DNA of 64,000 nt from Arthrobacter sp. ISL-65 (GTDB lineage: Bacteria > Actinomycetota > Actinomycetes > Actinomycetales > Micrococcaceae), in the NCBI RefSeq assembly GCF_018613795.1, contig NZ_JAGGPN010000061.1, forward strand, positions 1 to 64,000. The letters run 5' to 3'. The translations under genes and the position numbers were made by a program. Positions 9,119-16,346 of this stretch are shown here, piece by piece. The notes under the pieces were generated by a model, which searched no databases, had not been told where the DNA came from, and was given only the letters and a program-made list of their open reading frames with translations. Positions within the stretch are counted from its first letter, which is position 1. Each line of letters opens with the position of its first letter.

Positions 9119-10195
9119 ATGGCTCGCAGCCCTGAAGAATCGCTCAAAGCGACTTTGGGGAGGGTGGCCCCGGGGACCGCGTTGCGGGACGGCCTGGAAC
9201 GCATTCTCCGCGGACGCACCGGCGCGCTGATCGTGTTGGGCTCGGACCGGACCATCGACTCGATCTGTTCCGGCGGCTTCGACATCGGCATCGACTTCTC
9301 GCCCACCAGGCTCCGCGAACTGGCCAAGATGGACGGCGCCATCATCTGCGACAGGGACGCCGGCAACATCCTGCGGGCGGCCGTCCAGCTGGTGCCGGAC
9401 CCAAGCATCGAAACCCAGGAATCCGGCACCCGCCACCGGACCGCCGAACGCGTCGCGATCCAGACCGGCGTGCCGGTGATCTCGGTGAGCCAGTCCATGC
9501 AGATCATCGCCCTGTACGTCAACGGGCTGCGGCATGTGCTCGAGGGCTCCGAAAAGGTCCTGGCCCGCGCCAACCAGGCCCTGGCCACGCTGGAACGCTA
9601 CCGTTCGCGGCTGGACCAGGTGACCAGCTCGCTCTCAGCCCTGGAGATTGAGGCCATGGTGACGGTCCGCGATGTGGCCGTGACCCTGCAGCGCCAGGAG
9701 ATGGTGCGCCGGATCTCCGAGGAAATCTCGCAATATGTGCTGGAGCTCGGCGAGGACGGCAGGCTGCTGTCCCTCCAACTGGACGAGCTCACGGTGGGCC
9801 GCGGCCCGGGCAGCGACATCATCATCCGCGACTATGCCGGGCCGAACGCATCTCCCGAGGACATCGACCGCGCGGTCAGCGCGCTCCTCAACCTTGGCCC
9901 CACCGAACTGATCGACCTCAGCAAGATCGCGGGGATCATCGGCTTCGCCGGCGGCGTGGACACCCTCGACGCCGTGGTGCAGCCGCGGGGCTACCGGCTC
10001 CTGTCCGGACTCAAGGCCGTTCCGAAAGCTGTCGCGGACAGGCTGGTGGACCACTTCGGCGGGCTGCAGTACCTCATGGCTGCGACCATTGACGACCTGA
10101 TGACCGTGGACGGCATCGGCGACCAGCGGGCCCGGACGGTCCGCGAGGGCCTCAGCCGCATGGCCGAAGCCAGCCTGCTGGACCGGTTCCTCTAA
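9119..10195 (+). CDS. disA: DNA integrity scanning protein DisA, diadenylate cyclase
   Basis: DisA makes cyclic di-AMP from two ATP and moves along DNA, stopping synthesis at branched structures. The 358-residue protein has an N-terminal DAC domain with DGAIICD (near residue 72) and the RHRTA motif (near 105), a helical linker, and a C-terminal helix-hairpin-helix domain (VDGIGDQRART, near 327). The ATG is preceded by GAAGGGA. Length and motifs are normal, so activity is likely. It stands alone rather than next to radA. Confidence 0.96.
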   Translation: MARSPEESLKATLGRVAPGTALRDGLERILRGRTGALIVLGSDRTIDSICSGGFDIGIDFSPTRLRELAKMDGAIICDRDAGNILRAAVQLVPDPSIETQESGTRHRTAERVAIQTGVPVISVSQSMQIIALYVNGLRHVLEGSEKVLARANQALATLERYRSRLDQVTSSLSALEIEAMVTVRDVAVTLQRQEMVRRISEEISQYVLELGEDGRLLSLQLDELTVGRGPGSDIIIRDYAGPNASPEDIDRAVSALLNLGPTELIDLSKIAGIIGFAGGVDTLDAVVQPRGYRLLSGLKAVPKAVADRLVDHFGGLQYLMAATIDDLMTVDGIGDQRARTVREGLSRMAEASLLDRFL

Positions 10196-10208
10196 TTCCC
10201 AGGCAGCG

Positions 10209-10934
10209 TCAGCTGAGCTGGAAGACTGTCGGCGGGCTGACCTTGGCGCCAAGCTTCGCGATGAACACGTAGTACCCGCTGCCGGCAACCGAACCGTCCG
10301 GCACCTGCTCGCAGCCCTGCACCGAACGGTTTCGCAGCCACGGGAAGTTCGCCGTTTCGCTCTTGCCGGGCGCGATGGTCTTGACCAGGTCAGTGCTGGC
10401 AGCCTGGCAATCGGCGGATGAGAAGACGCGGTCCGAGCCGCTGGTGACCAGGAAGTCCATCTGCGACGTGCCGATGTTCACCTTGCAGGGAAGCTTTCCG
10501 CCGTTGGTGACCGTGAGGCTCAGCACCGGCTTTTCGTCTGCGGCATAGGACGTCTTGTTCGTGGCCGCCTTGACCGTCACGAGCTTCTGTTCGCACGTGG
10601 GCGATGCGGAGGGAGTTGCAGAAGGGCTTGCCGACGGCGTTGCCCCAGGCTGCGCGGTGCCGGTGCCCTGCGTTGAGGAACCCTGCGTGGAGTCCTCTGC
10701 GGAGACCCGCTGGGCGCCGCCGAGGAGGCTGGTAACTGTTGCGACCCCGCCGGCGATCAGGCCCAGGACCAGCAGCAGCGCCACTCCGGCAAAGAGCCGA
10801 CGGCGGCGGTACACGGCCGGGCTCGGCTTGCGCCCTGCGCGGGGCGCCGTTTTGCCGGCTGCTGTTTTCTGTGCCGCCGGTTTCGGTGACCGGTCCCGGC
10901 CCGCGCCGGAGTTCGGAGTGTCTTGCCTGCCCAT
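10209..10934 (-). CDS. Membrane-anchored extracytoplasmic protein of unknown function
   Basis: The 241-residue protein starts with a basic, Pro/Ala/Lys-rich cytoplasmic stretch (about residues 1-47), one membrane segment (about 48-72), a Ser/Pro/Thr-rich linker containing SPSATPSASP, and a globular C-terminal domain with four cysteines that could form disulfides outside the cell. I do not recognise the domain; it looks like a beta-sandwich of the DUF4232-like kind, which is a guess. AGAAGG precedes the ATG. It converges with disA, 13 bases away. Confidence 0.7.
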   Translation of the reverse strand: MGRQDTPNSGAGRDRSPKPAAQKTAAGKTAPRAGRKPSPAVYRRRRLFAGVALLLVLGLIAGGVATVTSLLGGAQRVSAEDSTQGSSTQGTGTAQPGATPSASPSATPSASPTCEQKLVTVKAATNKTSYAADEKPVLSLTVTNGGKLPCKVNIGTSQMDFLVTSGSDRVFSSADCQAASTDLVKTIAPGKSETANFPWLRNRSVQGCEQVPDGSVAGSGYYVFIAKLGAKVSPPTVFQLS

Positions 10935-11020
10935 CCTTCTAGGCTAAGTAACAGGGGGCTTTCTGCGGCCCCACCACGCCGCCCCGGCCCCACCATGTCC
11001 AATTCGTGACTCAAATTCGG

Positions 11021-11049
11021 GTGACAACTGTCAGCACACTTACTAAAAT
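11021..11049 (+). promoter_or_regulatory. Predicted sigma-70-type promoter of the gene at 11096
   Basis: GTGACA (11021-11026) and TAAAAT (11044-11049) are 17 bases apart, close to the housekeeping consensus. The -35 side overlaps a short inverted repeat, TGACA-AC-TGTCA. The start codon lies about 45 bases downstream. Confidence 0.5.
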
Positions 11050-11095
11050 TGAATTCCGGTTACCACTTACCGGGCCGAGTTGGAGAGGACCACTG

Positions 11096-11545
11096 ATGGT
11101 AGATCACTTGTCTGGCGGTCACCTCGAACGCGTTCTTCTGCCGCTGACGTTTGGCACACATCAGAGCCAGGGGACCGAGTTCACGGTGCTTGCGGTTGAG
11201 ATCTGGAACACCGGCATAGTGGTGAACCTGCACCTCGCATCAGTCAATGAAGACGTGCCGCACAACCCCGAAATCGTCGTCCATGACCACTTCGGCACAG
11301 AGTACAAGCTGGATGAGGTGGCCACCGTCGGCTCCCGCCAGCTGCAGTTCTTTGCGCCCTCAATACCGGAAGGAACACGCAGCCTGACCATCCGCTCCGT
11401 TGATGACCCTGACAGCGCCAGCTTCGTCGTGGCCCTGGCCGTTCCGGCAGCCAACGGCCGCGGCGGTGAAACCGTACACGGCCATGTGCGGCGGTTGCCT
11501 GCCCGGCGGGAAGGGCTGCCGCCCAGCGAGCAGCAGGCCAGCTGA
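11096..11545 (+). CDS. Conserved hypothetical beta-rich protein
   Basis: The 149-residue soluble protein has no signal peptide or membrane segment. Alternating hydrophobic strands (for example FTVLAVEIW and VVNLHLASV) and a Pro/Arg-rich tail suggest a beta-sandwich with a flexible end. I do not recognise a family and give no function. The ATG has a strong ribosome site (GGAGAGG). Two earlier in-frame starts exist, but the ribosome site supports this one. It lies about 100 bases upstream of mutY on the same strand. Confidence 0.6.
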   Translation: MVDHLSGGHLERVLLPLTFGTHQSQGTEFTVLAVEIWNTGIVVNLHLASVNEDVPHNPEIVVHDHFGTEYKLDEVATVGSRQLQFFAPSIPEGTRSLTIRSVDDPDSASFVVALAVPAANGRGGETVHGHVRRLPARREGLPPSEQQAS

Positions 11546-11675
11546 CGGCATCCGGCAGGGAACCGCCGTCGGGGTTTTCAACTAGAGTGTTGGCATCAAA
11601 ACCATAGCCGACTACCCCGACCTGACAGACGTCCACTCCTCGCTGGAGGACTGGTTCGACGCCGAAGCCCGGGAT

Positions 11676-12548
11676 TTGCCGTGGCGCTCGCCCGACTGCC
11701 CGCCTTGGGGCGTGCTGGTCAGTGAGATCATGCTGCAGCAGACCCCTGTGGTTCGTGTGCTGCCGGTCTGGGAAGAGTGGCTGCGACGTTGGCCGGAGCC
11801 TGCAGCGCTGGCACGGGAACCCGCCGGTGAGGCGGTCCGCGCCTGGGGCCGGCTGGGCTATCCGCGGCGCGCGCTCAGGCTGCATGGTGCTGCAGTCGCC
11901 ATCGAACGCGACCACGGCGGCAGGGTCCCGCAGGACTACGCCGAGCTGCTCGGACTGCCGGGCGTGGGCAGCTACACGGCGGCCGCTGTCGCCGCTTTCG
12001 CCTTTGGGCGCCGCGAGACGGTGGTGGACACCAACATCCGCCGCGTCCACGCGCGGCTCTTTTCCGGCTCCGCCCTTCCCGCCCCGGCCCTGACGGCCGC
12101 GGAGATGCGACTTGCCGCGAAACTGCTGCCGTCCGACACCGGCAGATCCGTCCGCTGGAACGCTTCGGTCATGGAGCTGGGGGCGCTCGTGTGCACGGCC
12201 CGGGCACCCAAGTGCGCCGCCTGCCCCGTGCGCGACCGGTGCGCCTGGCTCGCCGCCGGCGAGCCGCCGCCGTTATACACGCCCAAGGGCCAGGCATGGC
12301 ACGGCACAGACCGCCAGGTCCGCGGCGGCGTGATGGCCGTCCTCCGGCTGGCGGACGCGCCGGTGCCGGCGGAGATGTTCCAGCAGGCCCCCGCCGACCT
12401 CGGGTTCGAAGCCGCCGGCATCGGCGTGCCGCTGGCCGCCCTGCACCGGCTGAACTGCGCGCCGGAGCAGCTGGAACGGGCGCTGGCGGGCCTCCTGGAG
12501 GACGGCCTGGCCGAACTGCACCAGGGCGGGTACCGGCTGCCCGCCTGA
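11676..12548 (+). CDS. mutY: A/G-specific adenine glycosylase MutY (start uncertain)
   Basis: MutY removes adenine mispaired with 8-oxoguanine. The protein has the MLQQTPV motif, helix-hairpin-helix block LPGVGSYTAAAV, catalytic Asp in VVDTNIRR, and an iron-sulfur cluster set of cysteines spaced C-x6-C-x2-C-x5-C near its middle. The stated TTG start gives 290 residues, but clear homology (DWFDAEARDLPWR) extends upstream to about 11640, where no in-frame ATG, GTG or TTG exists before a TAG at 11583. The true start may be a rare codon (CTG 11622, ATA 11604, ATC 11595), or a small indel hides it. Confidence 0.88.
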   Translation: MPWRSPDCPPWGVLVSEIMLQQTPVVRVLPVWEEWLRRWPEPAALAREPAGEAVRAWGRLGYPRRALRLHGAAVAIERDHGGRVPQDYAELLGLPGVGSYTAAAVAAFAFGRRETVVDTNIRRVHARLFSGSALPAPALTAAEMRLAAKLLPSDTGRSVRWNASVMELGALVCTARAPKCAACPVRDRCAWLAAGEPPPLYTPKGQAWHGTDRQVRGGVMAVLRLADAPVPAEMFQQAPADLGFEAAGIGVPLAALHRLNCAPEQLERALAGLLEDGLAELHQGGYRLPA

Positions 12549-12681
12549 GCGGCCCCGTCCAGGTCGCCCCCGCACGGATTTTTGGTCTCAATTTGGCACC
12601 CTCCAGCGTGTCCGGATAACGATGAGGGCGCCAGTTTGGCCCGGCCGGGTCCCCTTCGGGACGCCGGATCTACGCTGAGGT

Positions 12682-13179
12682 ATGGGCAAGACAGGGGTAC
12701 TTTTGGCCACAATCACGACGACGGCACTCCTTTCGGGATGCCATGCTTTCGAGGCGGCGTGTCCGGCAATTGCCCAGGCGTCAGGGGTCGCGGTCACGGT
12801 GGCCGCAGGCTACGCGCCCGAGGTGAAGACGCTTCAATTGAAGGCCTGCCAGGACGGCAAGTGCAAAGAGGACACCCTCGAGCTCGTAGCGGGCTCAGTG
12901 CCGGTTGATCTGGGCTGCGCCGATGATTCCAGGCCCGATGCCGTGTGTTCGGCAACGTCCAGGCCGGACGGCACGCAGCGGGGAATGCTGAATCTGGACA
13001 CGCTGGGCGAGTCCCCGATCGACGTCACGGCCAGCGGGCGGTACGTCAACGGCAAGCCGTTGCCCGTGCGAACGCTGAGCTTCGCCCCCAAGGCCAGCTA
13101 CCCGTTTGGCGAGCAGTGCGGACGGTTTGTCTCGGCGTCGGTGGTGCTGGATGCGGCGGGCCTCAGGCAGGACAAGTAG
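12682..13179 (+). CDS. Putative lipoprotein of unknown function
   Basis: The 165-residue protein has a short N-terminal hydrophobic stretch ending in a lipobox, LLSGC (Cys at about residue 20), so it is probably lipid-anchored outside the membrane. The rest contains several more cysteines and is beta-rich. I do not recognise a domain. A GCTGAGG ribosome site precedes the ATG. It converges with dhaM, 16 bases away. Confidence 0.7.
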   Translation: MGKTGVLLATITTTALLSGCHAFEAACPAIAQASGVAVTVAAGYAPEVKTLQLKACQDGKCKEDTLELVAGSVPVDLGCADDSRPDAVCSATSRPDGTQRGMLNLDTLGESPIDVTASGRYVNGKPLPVRTLSFAPKASYPFGEQCGRFVSASVVLDAAGLRQDK

Positions 13180-13195
13180 CCTGGCCTGAACCGGC

Positions 13196-13927
13196 TCAGG
13201 GTTCCCCGAAACCGTCCCTGACCAGCCCCGCCACATACGCCACGGCGCGCTCGGCGTCGGGTCCGTACGCTTCCACGTGCAGTACCGATCCCTTGCCGGC
13301 TCCCAGTGTCATCAGCCCCGTCATGGAGGCGCCGTCCACTCCGTTCACGGTCACGTCCGCGTCCAGCCCCGACAGGCCGCCTGCTATCTTGGCGGCTGGC
13401 CGGGCATGCATGCCTGCGAGGTTTACGAGCTCGAAGTCGGCGCTGGCATCCGGGGCGGCCAAATCTGCCGGTTGTCCCCCGGGCTGCATTCCGGGCTCCT
13501 CTCCGGCAGTTGCAACAGCCATGTGATCCTCTGGCTTGGCCCGCGACGCGGGATAGCCATGGGTGGCCTCGGCTGCACGCCGGACAGCATGAACGCTGGC
13601 TCCCCCCTGGGCCGCCACCGCTGCCGCCACGAGGCCCTCGATGATCGGGGCGTCAGCGAGGAGCACGGTGCCGCTGCCTTCGGCGAATTCCATTGCCGAT
13701 TCCGCGGTCATCACAGCCGAGCCCAGATCGGTCAGCACCACCACGCCGTCGCCTCCGGCAGCGGTTTCCAAGGCTGCCATCACCTTTTCCATGCTGGTGC
13801 CGATCCGGCCGTCGGACGTTCCACCGGCCGGAACCATCATCACGTCCGGCGCCATCTGGGCCGCGAGTTCCACGGCGCCGTCGGCAATCTTGTCACTGTG
13901 CGAAACCACCACGATCCGCACCGTCAT
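13196..13927 (-). CDS. dhaM: Dihydroxyacetone kinase phosphotransfer subunit DhaM (EIIA-HPr fusion)
   Basis: DhaM passes phosphate from the PTS to ADP bound on DhaL. The 243-residue protein has an N-terminal EIIA-mannose-like domain with its phospho-His in VSHSDK (about residue 9), an Ala/Pro/Gly linker, and a C-terminal HPr domain with its phospho-His in GMHARPA. The enzyme I-like domain present in E. coli DhaM is absent, so it must be charged by general enzyme I encoded elsewhere. It is the last gene of dhaK-dhaL-dhaM; its ATG overlaps the dhaL stop by four bases. Confidence 0.94.
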   Translation of the reverse strand: MTVRIVVVSHSDKIADGAVELAAQMAPDVMMVPAGGTSDGRIGTSMEKVMAALETAAGGDGVVVLTDLGSAVMTAESAMEFAEGSGTVLLADAPIIEGLVAAAVAAQGGASVHAVRRAAEATHGYPASRAKPEDHMAVATAGEEPGMQPGGQPADLAAPDASADFELVNLAGMHARPAAKIAGGLSGLDADVTVNGVDGASMTGLMTLGAGKGSVLHVEAYGPDAERAVAYVAGLVRDGFGEP

Positions 13928-14565
13928 GCCGCGGCTCCCGCAGCGGCGCGGAGGATGAGGGCACTTGAGGCGGCCCCGGGGTCCCGGTGACCGGCGCTTC
14001 GCTCCCCGAGGTAGCTGGCCCTGCCCTTGCGCGCCACCAGCGGATCAGTGGCCACGGCACCGGCCTCGGCGGCCTCCGCCGCGGCGATCAGGACTGCCAG
14101 CGTGTCGCCATCTGCCGCTGCCGCTGCAGCTGCGTCAACGGCAGGCGTCCAGGCATCAACCATCGTCTTGTCGCCCGCCTCGGCCTTCCCCCTTGCCACG
14201 ATGCCGTCCCGCGCCGCTGCGAGTGCTGCAGCGAGCGCTGCGGCGTCGATGTACGCGGCATCGCCCAGCGTGGTTGCGGCCCGCAGGAATGCCGTGCCGT
14301 AGAGCGGACCCGCAGCCCCGCCGACCTTCGACATCAAAGCCATGGCTGTCAGCTTGAGCGCTGCGCCGGGGGTCTCGGGAGGACTTTCGGCGAGCTTATC
14401 GAGCACCGCCTGGAAGCCGCGGTCCATGTTTTCGCCGTGGTCAGAGTCGCCGATGGCCCTGTCCAGCTCGATGAGCTCCACCCTGTGCTCCGCCATCGCC
14501 TGGGCCGACAGCGTCAGCCATTTGACGGCCCAGGTCACGTCCAGCCCCACCGCTACACGCCCCAT
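13924..14565 (-). CDS. dhaL: Dihydroxyacetone kinase ADP-binding subunit DhaL
   Basis: DhaL holds ADP/ATP and transfers phosphate to dihydroxyacetone bound on DhaK. The 213-residue all-helical protein has the metal-binding block IGDSDHGENM and the VGGAAGPLYGT and ASYLGERSAGHRDPG motifs of the family. The last part of dhaK overlaps its start by 13 bases; a GTG at 14550 is an alternative start. Order dhaK-dhaL-dhaM and tight packing mark one operon. Confidence 0.94.
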   Translation of the reverse strand: MGRVAVGLDVTWAVKWLTLSAQAMAEHRVELIELDRAIGDSDHGENMDRGFQAVLDKLAESPPETPGAALKLTAMALMSKVGGAAGPLYGTAFLRAATTLGDAAYIDAAALAAALAAARDGIVARGKAEAGDKTMVDAWTPAVDAAAAAAADGDTLAVLIAAAEAAEAGAVATDPLVARKGRASYLGERSAGHRDPGAASSALILRAAAGAAA

Positions 14566-15554
14566 CGCAGGGCCGGCGTGTGCACAGGCGCATCCCAGAG
14601 GGCCGTCATCTCGTCGTCAAGCCGCAGTACCGAGATGGAACAGCCCTGCATCTCGAGGGATGTGATGTAGTTCCCCACCAGGGAACGCTCCACCGTGAGG
14701 CCCCGCTCCGCCAGGATCTGGGCTGCCCGGCGGTAGACGATGTACAGCTCGCTCAGCGGCGTTCCACCCATGCCGTTGACGAACAGGAGCACTTTCTCGC
14801 CCGACGCCGCTCCGAGGTCGCTGAGGATCGGTTCCAGCAGGCGGCTGGTGATGCCGTCGGCGTTTTCCATGGCGATCTTGTGCCGCCCCGGCTCGCCATG
14901 GATCCCGATGCCGATTTCGATCTCGTCGTCCTCGAGGTCGAAGCTCGGAGAACCGGCATGGGGCACCGTGCAGGCCGAGAGCGCAACGCCCATGGTCCGC
15001 ACATTCTGGTTCACGCGGTCACCGATGGCCGCCACCGCGTCGAGGTCGTCGCCGCGCTCGGCTGCGGCCCCGGCAATCTTCTCCACCAGGACTGTGCCGC
15101 CCACCCCCCTGCGGCCGGCGGTGTACAGCGAGTCCTCCACCGCGACGTCGTCATTGACCAGCACGGTGCGGACGTCCACGCCCTCGGCCTGGGCCATCTC
15201 GGCCGCCGTCTCGAAGTTCAGGACGTCGCCGGTGTAGTTCTTCACGATGTGGACCACCCCGGCGCCGGAGTTCACGGCGAGCGTGGCCGGAATAATCTGG
15301 TCGGGGGTCGGGGAGGTAAAGACGGCGCCGGGCACGGCGGCGTCGAGCATGCCGCGTCCCACAAAGCCGGCGTGGAGCGGTTCATGCCCGCTGCCGCCGC
15401 CGGACACCAGGCCGACTTTGCCGGCAACGGGGGCGTCCTTGCGGGTGACGTACTTTGGATCGGCGCTGACGGTCACTAGGTCTGCATGGGCTAGACCGAA
15501 TCCCTCCACGGATTCATCCACAACAGCGCGGGGGTCATTGATGAGCTTTTTCAC
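14553..15554 (-). CDS. dhaK: Dihydroxyacetone kinase substrate-binding subunit DhaK
   Basis: DhaK binds dihydroxyacetone covalently through a histidine. The 333-residue protein has GGGSGHEPLHAGFVG near residue 55, a SPTPDQ block, and the substrate His in GIGIHGEPG near 220. It starts at GTG with CAGGAG upstream. It is first in the dhaKLM operon. No DhaR/DhaS regulator is adjacent; the upstream 236 bases contain a strong hairpin but no regulator-like site I recognise. Confidence 0.95.
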   Translation of the reverse strand: MKKLINDPRAVVDESVEGFGLAHADLVTVSADPKYVTRKDAPVAGKVGLVSGGGSGHEPLHAGFVGRGMLDAAVPGAVFTSPTPDQIIPATLAVNSGAGVVHIVKNYTGDVLNFETAAEMAQAEGVDVRTVLVNDDVAVEDSLYTAGRRGVGGTVLVEKIAGAAAERGDDLDAVAAIGDRVNQNVRTMGVALSACTVPHAGSPSFDLEDDEIEIGIGIHGEPGRHKIAMENADGITSRLLEPILSDLGAASGEKVLLFVNGMGGTPLSELYIVYRRAAQILAERGLTVERSLVGNYITSLEMQGCSISVLRLDDEMTALWDAPVHTPALRWGV

Positions 15555-15648
15555 GGCCGGCTCCTGGGCTCTCGGTGCTTCATTGACATCGGTCAGGATG
15601 TGCTTTGACCCTACTACCGGTACCTGCTGCGCGGTAGGTCGGAAACGG

Positions 15649-15681
15649 CGGAAGGGACAGCCCCCAATGCTGTCCCTTCCG
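15649..15681. terminator. Strong hairpin between the acetyltransferase gene and dhaK
   Basis: Perfect 13-base arms (15649-15661 and 15669-15681; CGGAAGGGACAGC and its complement) enclose a 7-base loop. It lies downstream of the leftward acetyltransferase gene and upstream of dhaK, so it probably ends the former. Neither side has a clear T-run. Confidence 0.55.
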
Positions 15682-15790
15682 GTTCACAAGAGTTTATCCA
15701 GCAAATTTATAAAAGGAAAGGAGTGTTACGCGGCGACTTTGAACGGGATCCAGCCGGCCGAGTCCAGCCCCGCGGAGATCGGGGCGGGCT

Positions 15791-16309
15791 CTAGAGAGCC
15801 TTGATCATCCGCGTGTTGCCCAGCGTGTTGGGCTTCACGCGCGCAAGGTCCAGGAACTCCGCCACGCCTTCGTCATGCGAGCGCAGCAGCTCGGAGTACA
15901 CCTGCGGATCCACTGCCGACTGGTCCGCCATGACCTCGAAGCCGTGCCGCTTGAAGAAGTCCACCTCGAAGGTCAGGCAGAACACCCGCGATACGCCCAG
16001 CGCCGCGGCCTGCTTCAGGAGACTCTCGACGAGGACGTGCCCCACTCCCCTGCCGCGCCAGGCATCCGAGGCGGCAAGGGTGCGGACTTCTGCGAGATCC
16101 TCCCACATGACGTGCAGGGCGCCGCAGCCGATGACCTCGCCGGCCGCCGACTCGGCTATCAGGAACTCCTGCAGGCTCTCGTAATAGGCCACCGTCTCCT
16201 TGGCCATCAGTATTCGCTCTTCCGCCAGCGGCGCCACCAGTTTCTTGATGGCAGCCACATCGCTGGTCCGGGCAGGGCGAACGGTGAAGGAGTCAGTCAC
16301 AGCCCCCAT
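15791..16309 (-). CDS. argA: GNAT acetyltransferase, ArgA-like amino-acid N-acetyltransferase
   Basis: The 172-residue GNAT protein has the acetyl-CoA loop RGRGVGHVL near residue 85-95 and the segment MWEDLAEVRTLAA, which I associate with the short stand-alone N-acetylglutamate synthases of actinobacteria (M. tuberculosis Rv2747 type). The expected reaction is acetylation of glutamate, the first step of arginine synthesis. The ATG at 16309 was chosen because upstream sequence in this frame is the shadow of the peptidase gene. No other arg gene is nearby. Confidence 0.8.
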   Translation of the reverse strand: MGAVTDSFTVRPARTSDVAAIKKLVAPLAEERILMAKETVAYYESLQEFLIAESAAGEVIGCGALHVMWEDLAEVRTLAASDAWRGRGVGHVLVESLLKQAAALGVSRVFCLTFEVDFFKRHGFEVMADQSAVDPQVYSELLRSHDEGVAEFLDLARVKPNTLGNTRMIKAL

Positions 16310-16346
16310 CTTACGGCGGCGGCCGCGGCCGCCTCCGGCTCGGAGG

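Noticed and set aside
15726..15815. Short minus-strand frame ending in GWIPFKVAA after the acetyltransferase gene
   Set aside because: It could be a small peptide or remnant, but there is no start with a ribosome site and no family match that I know.
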